Of a DNA stretch of 64,000 bases, positions 27,314-36,000 are shown piece after piece (position 1 is the stretch's first letter; each line of letters begins with the position of its first letter). Location of the stretch: positions 558,001-622,000 of the forward strand of contig CBDCVQ010000019.1 of NCBI GenBank assembly GCA_965223165.1, written 5' to 3'. The notes beneath the pieces were generated by a model, which saw only the letters and a list, made by a program, of their open reading frames with translations, searched no databases and was not told where the DNA came from. The position numbers and the translations under genes are program-made. The DNA is from JABDMH01 sp965223165. Its GTDB lineage: Bacteria > Bacteroidota > Bacteroidia > Chitinophagales > Saprospiraceae.

Positions 27314-28393
27314 TCAACCGCGGTCTTCAAATGCCAGACAATACACCATCGCGAGATGATGGCTCAGCGCGGTCCAGTGATCTCCCGCATCGGCCGAGAC
27401 AAACAGATTGCCCGTGGTGGTGCCAAAGGCCACGTCCTCACCACTAGCCACCAATGCGTGCCGATAGACGATATCGTAGCAATACGCCTGAGGCAACCCG
27501 TTTCGTAGGTATTGCCATGACTTACCCCCATCCGCTGTGCGGGCGATACACAGGGACTTGTCCACAGCTACCCGGATCTCGTCGCTGACACCCGGGGCAA
27601 CCCAGGCTCGAGCTGGATCTCGCTGATCCACAGCCACCGCAAAACCGAAATTGGCCGGGCCATCCGGGTCAGATACATCTTGCCACGTTTCACTTCCGTC
27701 GACCGACCGGAAAATGCCGCAATGGTTTTGCTGCCATAGCACGTCCGGAGCAGACGCACAGGCGACCAAAAGATGAGGATCGTGGCCGATCTCGGCATGA
27801 GGATCGGGCAGGAAGTCCGCTCGCAAGCCTTTGTTTTTCGGCTGCCAGGTAATCCCGGCATCGAGACTCTCGTACACACCCCCGACGCTGATGCCTGCGT
27901 ACACATGATTGCTATCCCGCGGATCCACCACAACAGAGTGCAGCCCCGGATAATCTCGGCCACCGCCAAACCACTGGGTCATACGATGGGGCACATTCCA
28001 TAGTCCCGAAAGAAATTGGTAGTTGCCGTCTCCATCCAGGCGAAAAAGCCCACCGGGTTCTGTGCCAATGTATATCTCGTCGCCCTCGTCGCGCACCTTG
28101 GCGAAGGCCCAGATGTAGCGTAGACTGGCAGGTACGTCCTCCTTCATATAGGTACCTTCGGGATACTCTGGTGCCTTTAGCTCTTCCCAAGTGGCCCCCT
28201 CATCCTTCGAGCGATGCAGTTTGATGCCCCAGTGGCCATGATCCAAGGCCACCCACCAGGAGCCATTGCGGTCATCCGGAAAGACCATGGCCACCGGAAT
28301 CCCCATAAAGTGATCGGATTCGATGGCCCATCCCTGACCATTCTGTCGATATACCAGCAATCCTTTGCGGGTACCTACCAATAATCTCTTCAT
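27314..28393 (-). CDS. BNR/WD40-YVTN propeller protein (sialidase-like)
   Basis: 359 residues, no signal peptide, so probably cytoplasmic. Repeated Asp-box text includes SKDEGATWEELK, SLDAGITWQPKN, TADGGKSWQYLR and SADAGDHWTAL. The N-terminus KRLLVGTRKGLLVYRQNG and the GTEPGGLFRLDGDG segment are typical of a compact six-bladed propeller often named exo-alpha-sialidase, yet sialidase catalytic Arg triad positions are not obvious. It lies 17 bases downstream of a MoaD/ThiS-like gene. This pairing recurs in many bacteria by my recollection, which suggests a shared but unknown function. Confidence 0.85.
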   Translation of the reverse strand: MKRLLVGTRKGLLVYRQNGQGWAIESDHFMGIPVAMVFPDDRNGSWWVALDHGHWGIKLHRSKDEGATWEELKAPEYPEGTYMKEDVPASLRYIWAFAKVRDEGDEIYIGTEPGGLFRLDGDGNYQFLSGLWNVPHRMTQWFGGGRDYPGLHSVVVDPRDSNHVYAGISVGGVYESLDAGITWQPKNKGLRADFLPDPHAEIGHDPHLLVACASAPDVLWQQNHCGIFRSVDGSETWQDVSDPDGPANFGFAVAVDQRDPARAWVAPGVSDEIRVAVDKSLCIARTADGGKSWQYLRNGLPQAYCYDIVYRHALVASGEDVAFGTTTGNLFVSADAGDHWTALSHHLAMVYCLAFEDRG

Positions 28394-28410
28394 AGAATTA
28401 GGGTTGATGA

Positions 28411-28683
28411 TTATCCGCCTGATAGCGCCTGCATGATGTACACCTCGTCTTTTTCACTCAGCGCATCACTCAGGGTCTGGCGGTCCTTGACCAAGGTATT
28501 GCTGACGAAGATATTTACGTGCTGTCGCAAGTGCCCCCGCTCGTCCACGATGTAGTCCTTGAGTCCCGGGTAAGATACGTCCAGTTGATTCACCACTTGT
28601 GCGACGGTAGCCCCTTCAATGTCCAGTGGTGCCAAGCTTGGATAAAAGCGCTTTAGCGCGCGCGTGAATTTGACCGTTGGCAT
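28411..28683 (-). CDS. MoaD/ThiS-like ubiquitin-fold protein
   Basis: 90 residues ending in SGG. The C-terminal Gly-Gly and the motif VNIFVSNTLVKDRQTLSDAL then DEVYIMQALSGG match the beta-grasp sulfur carriers MoaD and ThiS. Such proteins are adenylated and thiocarboxylated at the terminal Gly by an E1-like enzyme and deliver sulfur to molybdopterin, thiazole or other acceptors. No E1, MoaE or ThiG partner is present, and the only companion is the BNR propeller downstream, so a dedicated sulfur-carrier role with that protein is possible. Start ATG at 28683 is clear. Confidence 0.87.
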   Translation of the reverse strand: MPTVKFTRALKRFYPSLAPLDIEGATVAQVVNQLDVSYPGLKDYIVDERGHLRQHVNIFVSNTLVKDRQTLSDALSEKDEVYIMQALSGG

Positions 28684-29108
28684 AGGAGCAAATTAAGACA
28701 AATATGGATTTCTGGCAACGCAACTTGTGGTGGTCGACTTCTCGTGCGGCAAGCAGATGCCGAGCATAAAGATCCGGCTCAGTTGCATTTCTGCCTTGTA
28801 GACTCGTCAAAGCGTCGTCCATAAAAGAAATTTCCAAAGGGCTGACCAGCGGCCAGCTCATTTCCAGCATCTGCTGGATGTCAAAGACACGACCGGCAAA
28901 ATCACCTGGATCTAGTTTCACCATCATCCGACTGGCCTGAAGGACGACCCACCCATATCACCTGGCGGCACAATTAGGACCCAGCCGATCCCACTCCTCA
29001 TGGAATAGTTCGTAGAGATCGCCCTGGAGTTCTTCGAGGATCTAGGAAGGGCGGTTGAGCGTCCCCGCCAAACGCGGCCTGATCTGGGTTGTGTAGCCTT
29101 TGAGGATG
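28684..29108. other. Intergenic stretch, no convincing gene
   Basis: A minus-strand frame at 28616-28927 (103 residues) overlaps the MoaD-like gene by 68 bases and shows no known motif; it may be a decayed gene. Nothing else was recognised here. Confidence 0.3.
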
Positions 29109-29300
29109 GTTGCCGTTGGAATAACGCAACAAGGAGCAACCTGGCCGTGTCAGGCGTCCTCGCCTGACACATACGAGCAAGGTTATGCCTGGAGTAGTCT
29201 TCCTAAGTGTGTCCCACTACCTAAATGAGGGCATCTTGCCAGCAATTGATTTGGCTCGTCGATAGATAGGTGCAGATTCGCACAATGCGAGTGCCCTGAC
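29109..29300. repeat. Dispersed ~190-bp repeat, copy A, with strong hairpin
   Basis: This block is clearly similar to 47153-47340 (for example CAACCTGGCCGTGTCAGG then TCCTCGCCTGACACATAC). Its core is a hairpin at 29147-29170: GTGTCAGGCG, loop TCCT, CGCCTGACAC, a perfect 10-bp stem. A GGGCATCTTGCC segment at ~29230 also occurs in the 116-bp repeat family. It has no coding signature; the small frames inside are shared by both copies only because the DNA is. Confidence 0.7.
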
Positions 29301-29458
29301 ACGTGACTGTGCCATGATAAAAATTCGCTTGCTCATTCATCTTTGAAAACGAACCGAACCAGAGTCCTTCGATGATCGACGGACGAATCGATGCGATCGA
29401 GGTATGAGGCCAAATCGCTATCTTTAAAAGAAGTGATTACATGCATATCTAAGAACTG

Positions 29459-30499
29459 ATGATGAGACTACTACACTATACCTTGCCTCTGGTCCTTCTG
29501 GCTTGCCAATCAACCCCTGGCAACCAGCAAGACGCTGCGGTAGCTGATGATACTGCCACAGAGGCCAGTACTCGGAGCTCGATCGAAAGAGTGGATCCGG
29601 CCTTCGATCGGCTGATTGCTCCTGACGCTGCCATTGAGGTGCTTGGAGAAGGCTTTGACTGGTCCGAAGGTCCCGTCTGGATCGAGGATCAAAAGATGCT
29701 GCTCTTCAGCGACATACCCCCCAACTCTATCTTCCGCTGGACCGAGGCCGACGGGGTGCAATTGTATCTCAAACCCAGTGGGTATACCGGCGAGATCGAA
29801 CGAACAGGTGAACCCGGCTCCAATGGTTTGCTCCTGGATCCCGAAGGTCGCCTGGTACTTTGCCAGCATGGAGATCGCCGTGTCGCTCGCTACACCGGAA
29901 GCTGGGATGATCCGAGCCCGCAATATGAGACGGTGGTCGCTCATTACGACGGAAAACGCTTTAACAGCCCCAACGATGCCACCTACCACAGCAATGGGGA
30001 CCTTTATTTCACGGATCCTCCCTACGGTCTAGAAGGCAACGTCGACGATCCGGCCAAAGAAATACCGTTTCAGGGTGTGTACCGTTTTGACACCGATGGT
30101 GGCGTGACCCTACTGACAGATAATATGTCTCGTCCCAACGGGATTGCCTTTGCGCCCGACTTTAGCACCCTATACGTGGCCAACTCGGATCCGGATAAGG
30201 CCGTCTGGATGGCTTATCCGGTCAAGGACGATGGCACCATTAGTGATGGTCGGCTGTTGCAAGATGCTACGGCGCTGGTAGGGCAAGAAAAGGGTTTGCC
30301 TGATGGCCTAAAGGTTCATTCCGACGGCACCATTTTCGCGACGGGTCCCGGCGGTGTTTGGGTCATGGATCCCTCCGGCAAGGTCCTCGGGAAAATTAAG
30401 ACGGGGCAGGCCACCGCCAATTGTGCGTTTGACACTGGCTACAAGCACCTCTACATCACTGCCGATATGTATCTAATGCGGGTCAAACTTATCACCTGA
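29459..30499 (+). CDS. SMP-30/gluconolactonase family lipoprotein
   Basis: 346 residues. MMRLLHYTLPLVLLACQST is a lipoprotein signal with lipobox Cys16, so the enzyme is exported. EGFDWSEGPVWIEDQKMLLF is the SMP-30/LRE start with the metal-binding Glu, SPNDATYHSNGDLYFTDP contains the catalytic Asn and the FTDPPYG motif, and SRPNGIAFAPD supplies the second Asn. Family members hydrolyse sugar lactones or related esters in a Ca/Zn-dependent six-bladed propeller. The gene is monocistronic, following a repeat-bearing intergenic region. A link to the GMC/gluconate-dehydrogenase pair at 47-50 kb is possible but not shown. Confidence 0.93.
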   Translation: MMRLLHYTLPLVLLACQSTPGNQQDAAVADDTATEASTRSSIERVDPAFDRLIAPDAAIEVLGEGFDWSEGPVWIEDQKMLLFSDIPPNSIFRWTEADGVQLYLKPSGYTGEIERTGEPGSNGLLLDPEGRLVLCQHGDRRVARYTGSWDDPSPQYETVVAHYDGKRFNSPNDATYHSNGDLYFTDPPYGLEGNVDDPAKEIPFQGVYRFDTDGGVTLLTDNMSRPNGIAFAPDFSTLYVANSDPDKAVWMAYPVKDDGTISDGRLLQDATALVGQEKGLPDGLKVHSDGTIFATGPGGVWVMDPSGKVLGKIKTGQATANCAFDTGYKHLYITADMYLMRVKLIT

Positions 30500-30573
30500 G
30501 CAGCGCTGAAATGATTGCTAGAGGGTGCGCAGCTGTTTGCTTCCCTGCGGAAAATTACTTGCTCAGTCTTCGG

Positions 30574-30616
30574 TTGATCATGCAGCTGCAGCATCATTTC
30601 TTTGTGGCATGATCAA
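30574..30616. promoter_or_regulatory. 10-bp inverted repeat upstream of Ada
   Basis: TTGATCATGC (30574-30583) and GCATGATCAA (30607-30616) are perfectly complementary, 23 bases apart, ending 15 bases before the ATG at 30632. The spacer contains GCAGCTGC, another palindrome. It could bind a dimer such as methylated Ada or form an RNA stem in the leader; the known E. coli Ada box is different, so the assignment is open. Confidence 0.4.
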
Positions 30617-30631
30617 GTCGAAAAAAGTGCG

Positions 30632-31711
30632 ATGATGCATACCAGAGCGAGGCAATTGCCCGATCGAAAGACCATGTACCAGGCCTTGTTGGACCAGGAT
30701 CCTTCGTTTGAGGGGGTTTTCTATGTAGGCGTACGCACGACCGGCATCTTTTGCCGCCCTACCTGCCGTGCCAAAAAGCCCAAAGAAGAGAACACGGAAT
30801 ATTTTAAGAATGTGGAGCTGGCCATGCAACATGGCTATAGAGCCTGCAAGATCTGCCGACCACTCGAGCGGCTGGATCATACGCCCCGGCACATCGAGGC
30901 CCTCCTTCAAGAGATTCACGAGCAGCCCGAACAAGGTATTTCCGACAAAGACTTAAGATCAAGAAGTTTGGATCCCCTAAAGATCAGACGGTGGTTCACG
31001 CGCCACTATGGCATGACCTTTCACCAGTACCTGCGGTCGCTACGGGTCAACCAGGCCAATGTGAGGCTCCTGCAAGGGGCGGCCATCACCCACACGGCCT
31101 TCGATGCCGGTTTTGAGTCCTTGAGTGGGTTTGCCGATGCATTCAAGAAAATCACCGGCGTACCTCCATCCCATCCATCGGCCAGCCGTATCATTACCAT
31201 TCAACGCATGGCCACACCGATCGGACCGATGCTCATCGGTGCCACGGGCAATGGAATTTGCCTGGTCGAATTCGTAGATCGTAAGCGTATGGCCCAGCAG
31301 ATCAGCCGACTCAAAGCATTGTTGGGGGCCCAATTTCTCCCCGGCAACAATATCCATTTGTCTCTCCTACAAGGCCAATTGCAAGCGTACTTTGCTGGCC
31401 ACAGAACCCAATTTGATGTCCCACTGGTGGTACCGGGGACGGATTTTCAGACCAAGGCCTGGCAGGCGCTTCGGTCGATTCCCTTTGGCACGACCAGATC
31501 CTACCGCGATCTGGCTGCCACGATTGGCAACACGAAGGCCGTGCGAGCCGTTGCCACGGCCAATGGAGCTAATCGACTAGCCATCGTGATTCCTTGCCAC
31601 CGAATCATTGGTTCTGACGGCAAGCTCGTCGGATATGCCGGAGGTATTTGGCGTAAGAAATGGCTCATCGATCACGAACGATCCGTTCGCCACAGATCTG
31701 TCACCCACTAA
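30632..31711 (+). CDS. ada: Ada: DNA alkylation response regulator and O6-methylguanine-DNA methyltransferase
   Basis: The frame opens at a TTG at 30602; the ATG pair at 30632/30635 is preferred, giving about 359 residues. Three domains are in order. The Ada zinc domain has GIFCRPTCRAKKP and ACKICRPL, four Cys with the first acting as methyl acceptor. An AraC-type HTH follows (residues ~85-175, KIRRWFTRHYGMTFHQYLRS). The C-terminal methyltransferase has the active site VIPCHRIIG. Ada removes methyl groups from phosphotriesters and O6-methylguanine and, when methylated, activates its own gene and other repair genes. The length matches E. coli Ada (354). No alkB or alkA is adjacent. Confidence 0.96.
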   Translation: MMHTRARQLPDRKTMYQALLDQDPSFEGVFYVGVRTTGIFCRPTCRAKKPKEENTEYFKNVELAMQHGYRACKICRPLERLDHTPRHIEALLQEIHEQPEQGISDKDLRSRSLDPLKIRRWFTRHYGMTFHQYLRSLRVNQANVRLLQGAAITHTAFDAGFESLSGFADAFKKITGVPPSHPSASRIITIQRMATPIGPMLIGATGNGICLVEFVDRKRMAQQISRLKALLGAQFLPGNNIHLSLLQGQLQAYFAGHRTQFDVPLVVPGTDFQTKAWQALRSIPFGTTRSYRDLAATIGNTKAVRAVATANGANRLAIVIPCHRIIGSDGKLVGYAGGIWRKKWLIDHERSVRHRSVTH

Positions 31712-31808
31712 AGGAAAAGTTAAAAAGAAGTCCATATACTCAAATCGGCGAGGCTGATCAAACTGGTCCAGGTCCAATCGCGTTATAGGGACAGCTAAAC
31801 ACGACGAA

Positions 31809-32534
31809 ATGAGAATCGCAATCACGATCATGGGCTTGCTCCTGATAGGGTCTCCGCTCTACAGCCAGAAACTAGGTGACCTTCTTGGCAAGGCAAAAAA
31901 AGTGTTGTCAGGAGAGAGCCTGTCGGAGGATGAAATCGGGATGGGCCTCAAGGAAGCCTTGAATATTGGCACCGACGAAGCCGTGGCCTTTCTATCGGAG
32001 GAAGATGGATTTTACAAGACCATCTATAAGGTTACACTGCCGCAGGAGGCGCAGACCGTGGTCAAAAAGCTTTCCATGGTTCCCGGGTTTGGCAACCTCG
32101 AAAATGATCTGGTGGAACGCATGAACCGGGCTGCTGAGCTTGCGGTCACCAAGGCCAAGCCCATATTTGCAGATGCCATCACTCAGCTCACTTTTGACGA
32201 TGTCATGGGCATCTTAACCGGTGAGGACGATGCCGCAACGAGATATCTTGAGCGTAAGACAAGTGAGCAATTATACGAGGAGTTTCGGCCGGTGATTGCG
32301 GCTGCCCTGGACGAAGTCAATGCAAGGACCCTATGGAAGGATGCCGTCACCGCCTACAACAAGATTCCTTTCGTGAAAAAAACCAATCCCGAGCTGGATG
32401 ATCATGTCACAGATCGATCGCTCCATGGCGTATTTGGTCTGATCGAAAAGAAAGAGGAAGGCATCCGGACCGACGTGGATCAGCGTACCTCGGGACTACT
32501 GAAGAAGGTCTTTGCCCAACAAGATAAGACCTGA
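31809..32534 (+). CDS. DUF4197 exported protein
   Basis: 241 residues with a signal peptide (MRIAITIMGLLLIGSPLYSQ). The mature helical chain, from LGDLLGKAKKVLSG through AITQLTFDDVMGILTGEDDA and YNKIPFVKKTNPELDDHVTD, is characteristic of DUF4197, an all-alpha periplasmic family of unknown function of about 220-240 residues. The C-terminus GLLKKVFAQQ is also typical. It is monocistronic; its stop is followed almost directly by microsatellite arrays. Confidence 0.9.
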   Translation: MRIAITIMGLLLIGSPLYSQKLGDLLGKAKKVLSGESLSEDEIGMGLKEALNIGTDEAVAFLSEEDGFYKTIYKVTLPQEAQTVVKKLSMVPGFGNLENDLVERMNRAAELAVTKAKPIFADAITQLTFDDVMGILTGEDDAATRYLERKTSEQLYEEFRPVIAAALDEVNARTLWKDAVTAYNKIPFVKKTNPELDDHVTDRSLHGVFGLIEKKEEGIRTDVDQRTSGLLKKVFAQQDKT

Positions 32535-32544
32535 TCTGCTGGAG

Positions 32545-32631
32545 TTGAACTAGAGTGAGCTTGAGTGAACTAGAGTGAACTAGAGTGAGCTTGAGTGAGC
32601 TTGAGTGAGCTTGAGTGAGCTAAGATCATAC
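32545..32631. repeat. GAGTGAGCTT/GAGTGAACTA microsatellite
   Basis: Tandem ten- to twelve-base units (GAGTGAGCTT, GAGTGAACTA) start about ten bases after the DUF4197 stop. The same GAGTGAGCTTGAGT units occur in the array at 58251-60640. Confidence 0.85.
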
Positions 32632-32895
32632 GACCACAAAACCATAAGACCACAAAACCATAAAACCACAAAAACCATAAAACCACAAAAACCAAAAGAC
32701 CACAAAACCATTATACCACAAAAACCAAAAGACCACAAAAACCAAAAGACCACAAAACCATAAGACCACAAAAACCATAAGACCACAAAAACCAAAAGAC
32801 CACAAAAACCATAAGACCACAAAAACCATAAGACCACAAAACCAAAAGACCACAAAACCATAAAACCACAAAACCATTATACCAAAAGACCACAC
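32632..32895. repeat. ACCACAAAAACCATAAG-type microsatellite
   Basis: About 17 imperfect copies of ACCACAAAA(A)CCA(T/A)AAG, purine-rich on the plus strand. Minus-strand frames are open in all phases and read as Trp/Phe/Gly/Leu-rich text, as expected of a repeat lacking stops and not of genes. The same ACCACAAAACC units occur in each unit of the 58-60 kb array. Confidence 0.88.
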
Positions 32896-33003
32896 TCCCC
32901 TTCCCGCACACGAATGCGAAAACCCTGGGCGTTATTATTGGTGGCTTAGTGGAAACCGAACATCAAACGCCCGTTGAGCCATCTACAAACTCAGATTAGG
33001 TTC

Positions 33004-36000
33004 ATGCGAATATTCTTACCCATTCTATTTTTCGTTGGCTGCCAGATTTGCGATGCGCAGGAGGCTATGCGTGTTGAACGGTGTACCGCGGTTTCTCCGG
33101 ACGCTCCCGTCTACAATGTCTTCGTCGATGAAGAGGACCGCAAGTGGGTCTGCAACTCAGAAGGTCTCTTTCAGGTTCATGCCGCGGATTTGGCAACACC
33201 GGTGGTGCTGGTGCCGGGAGAAGAATCGATACTTCAGTATCCCGATGGCAATGTGGACTTTCGCTTACCCCAGGGCGAACTCAATCAACTGCTCGGAGGC
33301 CGATTGTCCAGTGACAATCAAATTACCTCCGCCTACTACAATGCTGTCCAGGATCATCTCTGGGTCGGCACGGACAACAGCGGAATCTATCTATTTCGCA
33401 CCCAACCCAAACTCAAGTGGGTGCCGACCATCAATAAGCGACTACCCAAGTTTAGATCGAACCACGTCAATAGCATCTACGTAGACGGCGAGACCGACCG
33501 TCATTTCTTTGCTACCGACGAAGGCATCATTGTGGGACAAAATGGTCGCTGGGGTTTGGAGGAAAAATACTTCCGATTTCAGGCCATCACCCACCGGGGC
33601 AAAGAGATCTGGCTATTGGCCGAGGATCTGATCTGGATTGTAGGCGTCGATGACCGCTGGCGATCAGTCAGCATCGATCCGGAGCAAATCGAAGGAGCCA
33701 TCAAAGACATTGCTTTTGACAAGGACGGTCGGCTCTGGATCGCGTCCGAATTGCTTACGGTCTATGACGTGGATCGAGAGACGTACCGGGTGTTTGATGG
33801 AGCGGATTACTTCACCAGCTCCGATGTAAACTGCATCGATGTGGATCGCACGGGTGCCGTGTGGGTGGGTACCCAGGACAAGGGACTGTACGTGATCGAG
33901 AAAGCGACCGCGATGACGGTAACTTGTCTGGTGGAAAAAGAAGTTTCGTGCGTTGAGGGGGTCAACGACGGAGCCTTGGTGGTGAAAATCAAAGGTGGAC
34001 AGCCCCCGTACACCTATCAATGGGATCAAGGGCTGACGGGTGAAAATCCGACCGGGCTCGGACCAGGCACCTATACGGTCACTGTGACCGACGAGAACGG
34101 TCAGTCAAAACCGGCCGAAGGCACCATCGCAGATTCCAGGATTAGACTGAGTGTGGTGGCAGACCAGCCAGCTAGTCCGGACGGGACCAGCCTGGGCAGT
34201 GCTACCACTACAGTAGAAGGTGGAAAGCCCAAGTACACCTTCACCTGGGACAATGGAGAATCCGGCCCTCGTGCCGAAGGGCTAAGCGCGGGCACGCACA
34301 CGGTGACGGTGACAGATGACCGCGGCTGTGAAGCCATTGGCTCTGTCGAAATTACCCAGGAGATCGCCGAACTCGTGCTAGAACTTGATCGCACAGCCAA
34401 AAGTGTATGTGCGGGCGATGGTAAGAATCAGCTGACAGCCTCTATCTCCGGTGGACTTGGTCCGTACAACCTGCAGTGGAGTGATCCGGCACTGACCGGT
34501 GAGCAGGTGGACGGACTCCATAGCGGCACCTATAGTGTGACCGTGACCGATAGTAGAGGAATCTCCGCCTCCCAATCTGTGAACATACCAGCGGTTCCTG
34601 CATTGGCATTGACCGCAGTAGCGAATGGCAGCACCCAAGTCGGCACGGACGAGGGCAGGGCCCAAGTCACGGCCACTGGAGGCTCCGGCATCTACGCTTA
34701 TCTGTGGGATAATGGCGAAAGCACGAGGCAGGCCAAACTCCTATCGGCGGGCGCACATCAGGTCACCGTGACAGATGATCAAGGCTGCACAGCCACGGCC
34801 GAAGTCACGATCAGCACGGAGTATTTGGAGCTCGCCGTCCAACTGCAGCAGACGAAAGCCAGCCACTGCGCCGGAGAAAGCGACAATGCCCTGGAGGCCA
34901 TTATCTCGGGCGGTCTGGCACCCTATCGGTTGGCTTGGAGTGAATCTTCGCTGTCTGGCCAGCAGCCCCAAAACCTGGCACCAGGCACTTACCAAGTAAC
35001 GGTGACCGACGATCGCGGTGCCACCACCTCAGGAAATATTGTCATCCCTGCGCCCGAACCCCTCACCGCTGAAGTGGTCGCCACCGCCAGCTCCACCCAT
35101 GGAGAGGCCCAAGGCAAAGCAACGGCCAGAGCGTCTGGAGGCAGCGGTAATTATACCTATGCATGGGATCACGGCCAGACCGGCCGCCAAGCCTCCAATC
35201 TCTCTCCCGGCCTGCACGAGGTGACTATCACAGACGAAAAAGGTTGCCAGCTCATCAGCACTGTGGAGATCAGTACCGAGTACCTGGCGCTAACTGTCAA
35301 CCTTGAGCAGACCAGCGCAAGCAACTGTGCGGGCGAAAACACCAATGCGCTGGAAGCGAGCATCACGGGCGGCCTGGCACCCTACCAGCTGGCATGGAGT
35401 GAATCGGACCTAGCTGGCCAGCAGGTGGGCAATCTGGCACCAGGGACCTATGCGCTGACCGTCACCGATGATCGAGGCTCCACTACCTCAGAAAGTATTG
35501 TGATCCCCGCACTCGCCCCGCTCACTGCAGAAACTACGGCAACATCCAGCTCTACGCATGGTCGCTCGGAGGGTAAAGCCACGGCACGGGCCTCCGGAGG
35601 CTCAGGCACTTATACGTATGCATGGGATCACGGCCAATCCGGCCGACAGGCCACCAATCTCTCACCAGGCACCCACGAGGTGACCATCACGGACGACAAG
35701 GGTTGTCAGTTTGTCACTTCTGTCGAAATCGGCACAGAATACCTGGAGCTTGCCGTCGCACTGCAACTGACCGGCCAAAGTAAATGCGCCGGAGACGGTC
35801 TAAATCAAATAGAAGCTAGCATCAGCGGAGGAGCAGAGCCTTATCAATCCACCTGGGAAAGTGGCGGCACAGGCGTATCCCTCTCAGGGGTGGCCGGTGG
35901 CGTTCAGCGCATCACAGTCACCGACGCCCAGGGCAAAACGACCACGGCTTCGATCAACGTACCAAAGTTGTCTGAATTGACGGTCGAGGCTTCGGTAGAT

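Noticed and set aside
28616..28927. 103-residue minus-strand frame before the MoaD-like gene
   Set aside because: Overlaps the MoaD-like gene by 68 bases in another frame and shows no family motif; may be a decayed gene but cannot be supported.
28924..29172. 82-residue minus-strand frame
   Set aside because: Begins inside the dispersed ~190-bp repeat; a similar frame exists in the other copy only because the DNA is repeated.
32580..32911. Minus-strand Trp/Phe/Gly-rich frames
   Set aside because: Same reason: translation of a simple A/C-rich microsatellite in every phase.
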